From contig JBBFLV010000002.1 in assembly GCA_037478835.1 (NCBI GenBank), positions 186,001-250,000 of the forward strand: a stretch of DNA of 64,000 nucleotides. Reading direction: 5' to 3'. The stretch comes from 630D-37 sp037478835. Lineage in GTDB: Bacteria > Chloroflexota > Anaerolineae > Anaerolineales > Villigracilaceae. The notes below the pieces were generated by a model. It saw nothing but the letters and a program-made list of their open reading frames with translations, searched no databases and had not been told where the DNA came from. This document shows, piece after piece, positions 36,012 to 44,157 of the stretch. The position numbers and the translations under genes are program-made. Position 1 is the stretch's first letter, and every line of letters starts with the position of its first letter.

Positions 36012-36296
36012 TCACCCATATGGATTGGGCGCAAGTCGTGCTTCCGGAGCCAGGGATCGGTCAGGATGGGTGATAACGGTGAGGTTAGCCGTTCCGATGA
36101 AGGCCTCATCCGGCACGTTGAACGAGACCTCGAAGGTAGGGTGCTTAAAAAGCGGCGCCGCATTTCCCCGTTCAGGTGCTCTGGCTTGCACCGTTTGCGG
36201 CGCGCTCCATAAGTTCAGGCCAAGACTGAGAAAAAGGATAAGAACAGCGCGGAAAGTTAAAAAAGTAACCTGCACAACAGGCCTGTGATCGGACAT
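36012..36296 (-). CDS. Small secreted protein of unknown function, possibly a truncated gene
   Basis: The protein is 94 residues from ATG 36296, with AAGGGA upstream. Residues about 10-36 form a signal peptide (RAVLILFLSLGLNLW... ending VQARA). The remaining 55 or so residues include HPTFEVSFNVPDEAFIG and look like the first strand of an Ig-like surface domain. It may be a 5' fragment of another adhesin gene. It lies 103 nt upstream of, and in line with, the giant adhesin gene. No family recognised. Confidence 0.45.
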   Translation of the reverse strand: MSDHRPVVQVTFLTFRAVLILFLSLGLNLWSAPQTVQARAPERGNAAPLFKHPTFEVSFNVPDEAFIGTANLTVITHPDRSLAPEARLAPNPYG

Positions 36297-36420
36297 AAAT
36301 CCCTTCACAAAACAAAGAATCACCCGCCGGTTGCGCCACTGGCTCTGCAAGGTCACCTAAGCGCCCATGCCTCCGGAGAGGCGTGAACCTTGCTTCATTG
36401 CCGCAGGTTGTAAATGACAA
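36297..36420 (-). promoter_or_regulatory. Candidate structured RNA leader upstream of the small secreted protein
   Basis: On the minus strand a stem GCAAGGTTCAC/GTGACCTTGC (one bulged T) encloses a hairpin GCCTC-TCCG-GAGGC and a GGGCGCTTAG segment. A second weaker stem around GCCAGT/ACCGGC follows, and then the ribosome-binding region. The fold and position suit a riboswitch or protein-binding leader. It does not match a class recalled with confidence. Confidence 0.35.
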
Positions 36421-36426
36421 ATGCAT

Positions 36427-36432
36427 TATAAT
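36427..36432 (+). promoter_or_regulatory. -10 element giving a probable leaderless M1-type peptidase transcript
   Basis: TATAAT followed by 7 nt (GACAGGG) and ATG at 36440. The spacing places +1 at the start codon. Confidence 0.55.
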
Positions 36433-36439
36433 GACAGGG

Positions 36440-37942
36440 ATGTTAAAAGTCAAGTTTTTGGTACATTTCATTTTTACGTGCTTGAGCGTTTTACTTTCCC
36501 CGCTCTCGTGCAGCATTTCTCCGTCCCCACATCTGCCGCCACTCCCCTCTCCCTTTTCTGTATTCTCATCCCCTATCCCATCGAGCGCTTCTCTTTCCCC
36601 TACCGCTACCACCTCCCCACCGCCGCCGACTGTACCTCCGCGTACCCGTTATACCCTTTACCTGACCCTGGATGTGCAGCAGAAACGCGCCCAAGTGCAA
36701 GAGCGCATTTTTTATCAGAACAGGACGGGGACGGCGTTGAACGAGCTCGTATTGGCCGTGCAACCCAACCTGTGGCCGAACGGGTTCGTGCTGCAGACGC
36801 TTCAGGTTCAGGGAGGGACCTTGAGCACCACCTCGCTCGAAGGGCAACGCCTGCGCCTAAGCTTTTCTCAGCCCGTGGCCGAAGGTCAGAGCCTGACCCT
36901 TGATCTTTCCTACACCCTCCTTCTCCCCCTGGCCGAGCAAAAGGACCCGAATCAAGAGCGGCCGCGCATCTACGGCTATAGCGATCACCAGATCAACCTG
37001 ACCAATTGGTATCCTTTTATCGTCCCCTATCGTCAGGGGTGGTTACTGCACGATCCCTGGTACTATGGCGAGCACCTGGTCTACGATGCCGCAGATTACG
37101 AAGTATATCTGAAGTTGGAGCATGCATCTGAAGAGTGGCAGATTGCAGCCAGTGCCTTACCTACCCAGGATGGAGAATGGCTGCAATATACCCTCACAGC
37201 CGGACGGACCTTCGTTTTTTCTCTAAGCCATGGTGCCCAAGTGATCGAAGACACATGGCGGGGAATTGTCTTGCGGAGTGTCTTTTTCTCCTCATATGCC
37301 CAGGGCGCAAAAGCTGTATTAAGTGCGATGCGCCAGGCGCTTGTAGCCTATACCGATCTCTTTGGTCCTTATCCTCACCCCAGCCTGACGGCGGTGATGG
37401 GCGATTTCAACGATGGCATGGAATATTCGGCCTTCTTTTTCCTGCCGCGCGATTTTTACAATCTCTACGATGGTACCCCCAAAAACTATCTCACCTTCAT
37501 CGCCGCCCACGAAACGGCACACCAGTGGTGGTTCGAGCGCGTGGGCAACGATCAGGCGCTGGAACCCTGGCTGGATGAAGCGCTCTGCACGTATAGCGAG
37601 CTATTGTTCTACGAATCTTTCGATCCTTCGCTCATCCCCTGGTGGTGGTCCTATCGTGTAGACTTTTATGAGCCGCAAGGTTTTGTGGATCTTCCGATCT
37701 ACGAAGGCGGCGGATTCCGCCTGTATACGAACGCCGTTTACCTGCGCGGGGCCTATTTCCTGCGCGATTTGCGTCAACGCCTTGGCGATGAGGTCTTCTT
37801 CGCTTTTCTACGCGATTATCAGCAGCAGATGAACGGGCAGATCGCTTCCGGAGAAGATTTTTTCCGCATTCTGGCGCAACATACTTCGGCCGATCTCGAC
37901 GATGTGATCTGGGCTTACTTTCGCTCCTCTTCCCAGCCGTGA
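36440..37942 (+). CDS. M1-family (gluzincin) metallopeptidase-like lipoprotein
   Basis: The protein is 500 residues from ATG 36440; the frame is open further upstream, but the -10 element fixes the start. A signal peptide with LSPLSC lipobox (Cys about residue 22) precedes a Ser/Pro-rich linker to about 72. The rest resembles aminopeptidase N-type M1 enzymes: FNDGMEYSAF in place of GxMEN, then AHETAHQWWFERVGN with the HExxH zinc site near residue 358 and the Glu ligand in LDEALCTYSE. The C-terminal helical domain of full M1 enzymes is reduced. It is expected outside the membrane, trimming peptides. Its 3' end overlaps the convergent galE by 28 nt. Confidence 0.88.
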   Translation: MLKVKFLVHFIFTCLSVLLSPLSCSISPSPHLPPLPSPFSVFSSPIPSSASLSPTATTSPPPPTVPPRTRYTLYLTLDVQQKRAQVQERIFYQNRTGTALNELVLAVQPNLWPNGFVLQTLQVQGGTLSTTSLEGQRLRLSFSQPVAEGQSLTLDLSYTLLLPLAEQKDPNQERPRIYGYSDHQINLTNWYPFIVPYRQGWLLHDPWYYGEHLVYDAADYEVYLKLEHASEEWQIAASALPTQDGEWLQYTLTAGRTFVFSLSHGAQVIEDTWRGIVLRSVFFSSYAQGAKAVLSAMRQALVAYTDLFGPYPHPSLTAVMGDFNDGMEYSAFFFLPRDFYNLYDGTPKNYLTFIAAHETAHQWWFERVGNDQALEPWLDEALCTYSELLFYESFDPSLIPWWWSYRVDFYEPQGFVDLPIYEGGGFRLYTNAVYLRGAYFLRDLRQRLGDEVFFAFLRDYQQQMNGQIASGEDFFRILAQHTSADLDDVIWAYFRSSSQP

Positions 37943-38901
37943 GGGTGGGTGCGGTGCCATTCCCAGGCCGAAGCGATGATCGTTTCCAGGTCGGGGTGGC
38001 GCGGCTGCCAGCCCAATTCGCGCCGGATCTTTTCCGAGGAAGCTACCAGCCGCGGCGGGTCCCCAGGCCGGCGGGGCATCTCCCGCACCGGGATCGGGTG
38101 CCCGGTGACGCGACGGGCCGTTTCGATCACCTGGCGCACCGAGTATCCCTCGCCGTTCCCCACGTTATAGACCAGCACCTCTTTCTCTGCCAACGCCTCC
38201 AGTGCCAGCAAATGTGCCGTCACCAGATCTTCAATGTGAATGTAATCCCGTATGGCCGTTCCATCGGGAGTGGGGTAGTCTGTGCCAAAGATCAAAGCCT
38301 CTTCGGCTTGGCCAAGCGCCACCTGTAACACGCGCGGGATCAGGTGAGATTCCGGGCGATGGGCCTCGCCCCGGCCGGGCAGGGCGCCGGCGGCATTGAA
38401 GTAGCGCAACGCGGCATAGCGCAGGCCGTAAATCTGCCCATACCAGGCCAACGCCTGCTCGATCACCAGCTTGGTATGCCCGTAGACGTTGGTCGGGCCT
38501 AGAGGCGAATCCTCGCGCAGCGGCTCATCGCTAGAGCGATAGACTGCAGCGGTGGAGGAGAAGACAAACCGTCGCACCCCGCTCTGGACGCTCATTTCGA
38601 TCAGACGTAAGGAGTTGATCAGGTTGTTTTGGTAAAAGCGTCCGGGATCACGCATGCTCTCGCCTGCTTCGATGAAAGCGGCGAAGTGCATCACCGCCTC
38701 GAATTCGCCGCGCAGCAAGGTTTCGGCCAGGGCATGACTATCTTCTAGCGCAGCATGGATAAAGTGTGCTCCCTGCGGCACCGCCGCCCGATGCCCCGTG
38801 ACCAGGGAATCATACACGGTGACCTGATGCCCGGCGCGCAATAGCGCCTCGGCCACCGCGGAACCAATGTAGCCGGCACCTCCGGTAACCAGTATATTCA
38901 T
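37915..38901 (-). CDS. galE: UDP-glucose 4-epimerase
   Basis: The protein is 328 residues of the extended SDR family. NAD-binding TGGAGYIGSAVAEALL is at residues 6-21 and the catalytic YxxxK is in VYGHTKLVIE near residue 145. RYFNAAGALPG and NVGNGEGYSVRQVI are typical of GalE. It interconverts UDP-glucose and UDP-galactose for surface glycans. The stop of the upstream phosphoesterase gene abuts its start (38902/38901), so the two are co-transcribed. Convergent overlap with the peptidase gene is 28 nt. Confidence 0.93.
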   Translation of the reverse strand: MNILVTGGAGYIGSAVAEALLRAGHQVTVYDSLVTGHRAAVPQGAHFIHAALEDSHALAETLLRGEFEAVMHFAAFIEAGESMRDPGRFYQNNLINSLRLIEMSVQSGVRRFVFSSTAAVYRSSDEPLREDSPLGPTNVYGHTKLVIEQALAWYGQIYGLRYAALRYFNAAGALPGRGEAHRPESHLIPRVLQVALGQAEEALIFGTDYPTPDGTAIRDYIHIEDLVTAHLLALEALAEKEVLVYNVGNGEGYSVRQVIETARRVTGHPIPVREMPRRPGDPPRLVASSEKIRRELGWQPRHPDLETIIASAWEWHRTHPHGWEEERK

Positions 38902-39633
38902 CTACCACCCCTCGGCCAATCGTAGTGCATGCCGAATCGGCAATCCTAACTTCCGAATGCGCTCCTGGACCTCGGCCACATCATAGCTTACCCGCCGTGG
39001 CTCCCAGGTGAAGGTCTCGGTATCGAAGATGGCATAAGCAGCGCGGGGATCGCGATCCCGCGGCTGACCGACCGAACCGGGATTGAGAATCCACCGTCCC
39101 TCGGCCAAGGCAATGCTTTCCCCTACCCGCATGGTGATCGGTTTCACCCGATGGCCCTCCTGATCCCAAAAATAAGCGCTCTGAATATGAGAATGCCCCA
39201 CAAAACACAAGCGAGACTCAAAAAATTCAAAGTTGATCCTGGCAGTAAACGTGTTCAGAATATATTCCCAAAGTGGATCGCGCGGGCTACCATGTGCCAA
39301 TGTGACCTCGCCCTGTTGGGCAGAGGTCGGCAGGGCGCGCAAAAACTCGATGCTATCGGCTGTAAGCACGCGCCGTTGCCAATTTAGGGAGAGGCGCGCA
39401 TCTCCATTGAAAGCCTCAATATCCATATCACTCGATACGGCCGCATCGTGATTGCCTTTTAGACAGATCAAATTCGGTTGTTCGCGAATGGTCTCGATCA
39501 CCAGGTTGGGGTCCGGACCATAACCCACCAGATCGCCCAGGCACCAGACGGCATCTACCTCGCCCGCATCTTTTAAAACCGTCTCCAAGGCCGTATAGTT
39601 TGCATGAATATCCGAAAGAACAAGAACGCGCAT
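38902..39633 (-). CDS. Metallophosphoesterase (calcineurin-like, YfcE/MJ0936 type)
   Basis: The protein is 243 residues from ATG 39633, which has GGAGG three bases before it; the GTG at 39645 contains that ribosome site and is unlikely. The metal ligands of the family are clear: LSDIHANYTALE, WCLGDLVGYGPDP, LKGNHDAA, LAHGSPRDP and VGHSHIQ. Family members hydrolyse phosphodiesters or nucleotides. The substrate is unknown. It lies between coaBC and galE on the minus strand. Confidence 0.9.
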   Translation of the reverse strand: MRVLVLSDIHANYTALETVLKDAGEVDAVWCLGDLVGYGPDPNLVIETIREQPNLICLKGNHDAAVSSDMDIEAFNGDARLSLNWQRRVLTADSIEFLRALPTSAQQGEVTLAHGSPRDPLWEYILNTFTARINFEFFESRLCFVGHSHIQSAYFWDQEGHRVKPITMRVGESIALAEGRWILNPGSVGQPRDRDPRAAYAIFDTETFTWEPRRVSYDVAEVQERIRKLGLPIRHALRLAEGW

Positions 39634-39649
39634 AAACCTCCACACAAGC

Positions 39650-40867
39650 TTAAGAAGCTCTTAGCATTTCGACAACCCGTTCCAGGATTGCCTGGGCGAC
39701 CTGTGCCTTGCTCATTAAAGGCAAGGCCTCGCGTCTCCCGTTTCGATAAAGAAGCGTGACTCGGTTTGTGTCCACGCCGAAGCCGGCATCCTGTGCCGAA
39801 ATATCGTTGGCGGCGATCAGGTCAAGGTCTTTCGATTGCAGCTTCTGGGTAGCATTTTCGATCAGTTCCTGGGATTCGGCGGCAAAACCAACCGTCACCA
39901 AAGGATGTTTCGTCTCTCGACGGCGCGCCGCTACCTCGGCTAAGATATCCGGCGTTGCTTCCAGCTCCAGCATCGGCAACCCGTTTTGTTTTTTGATCTT
40001 CTGATTTGCCACCCTGCGTGGACGGAAATCGGCCACGGCGGCGGCCATCAGGAGGATATCGGCATCTTGGACTTCTGCAAGCACGGCCTGACGCATTTCC
40101 TCCGCCGTTTGGACTCTCACCAGCCGCGCGCCGATCGGCGGAGTGAGGGCGGTCGGGGTGCTGATGAGCACCGTCTCGGCGCCGAGATCGATCGCCGCCT
40201 GCGCCAGGGCATAGCCCTGCTTGCCGGAAGAGCGATTGGTCAACACGCGCACCGGATCAATCGGCTCCTGAGTGCCCCCGGCCGTAACCACCACTTTGCG
40301 CCCGGCCAGCGGTCCGTTGCGACCGAGAATGTAGCGCACATGGCCGATGATCTCCTCCGGTTCCAGCATCCGCCCCATGCCGATCAGGCCGGATGCCAGG
40401 CGCCCTGCGGCAGGACCGAGGATGAATACCCCCCGCTGACGCAGGATTTCCAGATTTTGTTGCGTAGCCGGGTGCTCAAACATGCCTCCATCCATGGCCG
40501 GCGCCACTGCCAGTGGACCTTGGAGGGTGAGTGCGCTCAAGGTGAGCAGGTGCTCGGCCGAACCATGGGCCAGTGCCGCCAGGGTATTGGCGCTGCAGGG
40601 TGCGATGAGCATCAAATCGCTTTCCCGTCCCAGGTTGACGTGTAAGACATGTCCCTCTTGTCCCCAGAGATCGGCATCGGTATAGGCCGGCTGACCGGTG
40701 AGCGAGCGGAAGGTCAGGGGAGTGATGAACCGTTCAGCCGCCGGGGTGAGCACGGTCATCACCTGTGAGCCTTCCTGGGTCAGGCGAGATGCGATCGTCG
40801 CGGCCTTGAACGCGGCGATCGAGCCGCTCACGCCCAGCAGGATTCGTTTCCCTTCCAAAATGGACAT
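39650..40867 (-). CDS. coaBC: Bifunctional phosphopantothenoylcysteine decarboxylase / phosphopantothenate-cysteine ligase
   Basis: The protein is 405 residues with the standard two-domain layout. The N-terminal flavoprotein decarboxylase (CoaC, about 1-185) shows GVSGSIAAFKA, LIAPCSANTLAALAHG and PAMDGGMFEHP. The C-terminal CTP-dependent ligase (CoaB, about 190-400) shows VTAGGTQEPIDPVRVLTNRSSG and the basic KIKKQ motif. It makes 4'-phosphopantetheine on the way to coenzyme A. A TATAAT ends 6 nt before the ATG, so the mRNA is likely leaderless. Confidence 0.95.
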   Translation of the reverse strand: MSILEGKRILLGVSGSIAAFKAATIASRLTQEGSQVMTVLTPAAERFITPLTFRSLTGQPAYTDADLWGQEGHVLHVNLGRESDLMLIAPCSANTLAALAHGSAEHLLTLSALTLQGPLAVAPAMDGGMFEHPATQQNLEILRQRGVFILGPAAGRLASGLIGMGRMLEPEEIIGHVRYILGRNGPLAGRKVVVTAGGTQEPIDPVRVLTNRSSGKQGYALAQAAIDLGAETVLISTPTALTPPIGARLVRVQTAEEMRQAVLAEVQDADILLMAAAVADFRPRRVANQKIKKQNGLPMLELEATPDILAEVAARRRETKHPLVTVGFAAESQELIENATQKLQSKDLDLIAANDISAQDAGFGVDTNRVTLLYRNGRREALPLMSKAQVAQAILERVVEMLRAS

Positions 40868-40873
40868 GCCGTG

Positions 40874-40879
40874 ATTATA
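40874..40879 (-). promoter_or_regulatory. -10 element giving a probable leaderless coaBC transcript
   Basis: Minus-strand TATAAT is separated by 6 nt (CACGGC) from the coaBC ATG. Confidence 0.55.
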
Positions 40880-40888
40880 TCGCTATTT

Positions 40889-40950
40889 GTAGGACAAACG
40901 CTAGCGTTTGCCCTACGCAGCGTTTGCCTTACAGCGCTTGTTCTACCCCC
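40889..40950. repeat. Palindromic intergenic repeat, AAACGCTAGCGTTT variant
   Basis: GTAGGACAAACGCTAGCGTTTGCCCTAC is a near-perfect palindrome with the same core and ends as the repeats at 3153 and 5841. It is followed by partial copies (GCAGCGTTTGCCTTAC). It lies between divergent coaBC and the TPR gene. Confidence 0.65.
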
Positions 40951-41008
40951 TTGCACATTTTTGCAGGTTAAGGCATACTTATTGTAGAGTCCCCCTCGGA
41001 GAGAAAAA

Positions 41009-44000
41009 ATGGCAAAGATCGCCTTACGCCTTTACCACCATGAAATCGAAGCCCTCATTGAGCAAAGGGAACTAGACGCGGCCATTGCTCATTGTCGGCA
41101 TATCCTCCAAACCTTTCCGAAGTGCCTGGATACATATCGCCTGTTAGGAAAAGCCTATCTCGAAGCCAGGCGTTACCCGGAAGCGATTGACATTTTCCGT
41201 CGCCTGCTCATGGCTATACCGGATGACTTTATTGCTCATGTCGGGATGGCATTGATTCACGATGAGCAGGGGAAGCTGGACGAGGCGATCTGGCACATGA
41301 CGCGTGCTTTTGAAGTGCAACCGGCCAATCGTGCTATTCAGGCCGAACTTCAACGGCTGCATGGTCAACGGGATGGGGTGATGCCACCGCGCATTCGATT
41401 GACGCGTGGGGCACTGGCTCATATGTATGTGCGGGGGCAGCTTTATCTGGAGGCGATTGAGGAGATACGGGCCATTCTCAAGGACGAACCCTCGCGCTAT
41501 GATATGCAGACTTTGCTGGCCAAGGCTTATTTCTTCGGTGGTTATAAAAAAGAGGCCGCCGAAATATCCACCCAGATCCTTAACGCATATCCCTATAACT
41601 TTGAAGCCAATCGGGTCCTGAGTGAGCTTAGTGCTTCTGCTAAGGAAAAGGATTCCACACAGGTATATCGTCGCCGCTTGATTGAAATGGACCCCTATGT
41701 CAATTTCGCCACCCGCTCGGTTTTCCTGGCCTCTCAGGTGCCGGATGCGGCGGTGAATATTGAGCGCTTTGAATGGAAGCCGGGTGCAATGGTGGAAATG
41801 CCGGCTAGTTGGGAACCGATCGGTTTTCGGGAGCAACCTCTCTCCTCATTTGAGGTCACTCCATCTGCTGAAACCTTTCCTGCACCTACGGGTGCAGGCC
41901 AGCCTTCGGCTTCCGAATCGGCCATTCCGGATTGGTTGCGTCAGGCCGGTTGGGGCGAGGCCAGCGGTGAATTCGTGGAGCGCCCGCTCAGTGAGCAGGA
42001 GGAGCCACCCCTGGAGAAGGCCGAGCTGCCGGAGTGGCTCAAAGCCATGGCTCCGCCAGAAGTTTTGGCGGAAACACCCGAAGCATCTTTCACAGAAGCG
42101 CCCAGGGTCGAAGAAGTGCCAGATTGGCTTAAGAGCATAGAACCATCTGCAGTTTCTCAACCTGAGACACCGGCTCAACCTGCCGAAGAGTTGCCGGATT
42201 GGCTAAAGGGCATGGCCGAGGAGACGCCGCCCGTCGCGCAGGCTGAAGCCCCGGCTCAACCTGCCGAAGAGCTGCCGGATTGGCTAAAGGGCATGGCCGA
42301 GGAGACGCCGCCCGTCGCGCAGGCTGAAGCCCCGGCTCAACCTGCCGAAGAGCTGCCGGATTGGCTAAAGGGCATGGCCGAGGAGACGCCGCCCGTCGCG
42401 CAGGCTGAAGCCCCGGCTCAACCTGCCGAAGAGCTGCCGGATTGGCTAAAGGGCATGGCCGAGGAGACGCCACCGACCGTTCAACCTGCGGTTCCTGCCG
42501 AGGCGAGCACAGCCGGTTGGGAAGCGTTAGGGTCGCTGGGTACTTCGGCGAAGGAGCAGGATGAAGCGCTGGCCTGGTTGGAGAGCCTGGCGGCGCGTCA
42601 TGGGGCGAAGCCGGAAGAACTGGTGACACCGCCGGAAGCGCGCCAGGAGAAGCCGCCGGAATGGGTGGAGGCCGCCCGTCAACGGCTGGAAGAGACGCCG
42701 GCTGTCCCGACGGTGCCGGCCGAACCCGCTGAAGAGTTGCCGGATTGGCTGAAGAGCATGGCCGAGGAGACACCATCTGCCGCCCAGGCCGCGGCGCAGC
42801 CTGCTGAAGAGTCGCCCGATTGGCTGAAGGGCATNNNNNNNNNNNNNNNNNNNNNNNNNNNNNNNNNNNNNNNNNNNNNNNNNNNNNNNNNNNNNNNNNN
42901 NNNNNNNNNNNNNNNNNNNNNNNNNNNNNNNNNNCCGCCCAGGCCGCGGCGCAGCCTGCTGAAGAGTCGCCCGATTGGCTGAAGGGCATCGAGGAGACGC
43001 CACCGACCGTTCAACCTGCGGTTCCTGCCGAGGCGAGCACAGCCGGTTGGGAAGCGTTAGGGTCGCTGGGTACTTCGGCGAAGGAGCAGGATGAAGCGCT
43101 GGCCTGGTTGGAGAGCCTGGCGGCGCGTCATGGGGCGAAGCCGGAAGAACTGGTGACACCGCCGGAAGCGCGCCAGGAGAAGCCGCCGGAATGGGTGGAG
43201 GCCGCCCGTCAACGGCTGGAAGAGACGCCGGCTGTCCCGACGGTGCCGGCCGAACCCGCTGAAGAGTTGCCGGATTGGCTGAAGAGCATGGCCGAGGAGA
43301 CACCATCTGCCGCCCAGGCCGCGGCGCAGCCTGCTGAAGAGTCGCCCGATTGGCTGAAGGGCATGGCCGAGGAGACGCCGCCCGCCGCGCAGGCCGAAGC
43401 GCCGGTTCAACCGACCGAGGAGTTGCCGGAATGGCTGAAGGGCATCGAGGAGACGCCGGTCACGGGGCAGGTGTCGGCTCAACCGGCTGAAGAGCTGCCG
43501 GAGTGGCTGAAAGACATAGAAGAAACACCGTCTGCCGTGCGGGCGGAAGAGCCTGTTCAACCTGCGGAAGAGTTGCCCGAGTGGCTCAAAGGCATGGCCG
43601 AAGAGAGGCCGGCTGTGGCAACCTCTCAGCCTGCCGACGAATTGCCCGACTGGTTGAAAACGGTCACTACGGAAAGCGAAATGGACGAAACCGGGGCCTG
43701 GTTACGTGCTCTAGAGTCACCCCAACCCAGCGCCCGTCCAGAGGCTCCAGCTCCTGAGCCTGAGATGATGATCGAAGAAGAGACCCCACCGGTCACGCCA
43801 CCGCCTGCGCTGGATTGGAAGCCGGTCGAAGTGGAAGTAGAACCACCGTCTCCTTCGATCACCGTTCCCCCTCATCCGAAACGCACCGGCAGCCTTTCGC
43901 CGACGCGCGATGTGCATTTGGCGCAGGCCCAGCAAGCCCTGGAACGCGGCGATATTCGCCAGGCAGTGGAGCATTATTCCCGCCTGATCCGCAAAGGTCG

Positions 44001-44157
44001 CCTGCTCGACGAGGTGATCTTCGATCTGCGCGAGGCGCTCTACCGTTACCCGGTGGATGTGCTCCTGTGGCAGACGCTGGGCGATGCCTATATGCGTGCC
44101 AATCGCCTGCGCGAGGCCTTGGACGCCTACACAAAGGCCGAACAGCTACTGCGCTGA
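41009..44157 (+). CDS. TPR protein with a long LPDWLK-repeat linker (interrupted by a scaffold gap)
   Basis: One gene is split by the N-run 42835-42934, which shifts the frame; about 1000 residues are visible. The N-terminal 260 residues are TPR helices (e.g. LDTYRLLGKAYLEARRYPEAIDIFRR). A very acidic, Pro/Ala-rich linker of more than 650 residues follows, holding about 18 copies of (E)LP(D/E)WLK, including four perfect 27-residue repeats. The last 85 residues are again TPR-like (QALERGDIRQAVEHYSRLIRKG). There is no signal peptide, so it is cytoplasmic. It is probably a scaffold whose short repeated motif docks a partner. GGAG lies 8 nt before the ATG. The last 12 nt overlap the convergent tal-pgi gene. 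Confidence 0.8.
42179..42502 (+). repeat. Four perfect 81-bp tandem repeats in the TPR gene
   Basis: Units start near 42179, 42260, 42341 and 42422 and each encode 27 residues with the motif ELPDWLKGMAEETPP. A larger block of about 370 bp (42471-42834) is repeated nearly exactly after the gap (43001-43364). Confidence 0.9.
42835..42934. other. Scaffold gap (100 N) inside the TPR gene repeats
   Basis: Exactly 100 N, flanked on both sides by the same duplicated sequence; the real length and copy number are unknown. Confidence 0.97.

Noticed and set aside
36297..36420. Structured leader considered as a GEMM cyclic di-GMP or cobalamin riboswitch
   Set aside because: It lacks the GCAAA/GGGACGCAAAGCC core of GEMM-I and the cobalamin box, so no known class is claimed.
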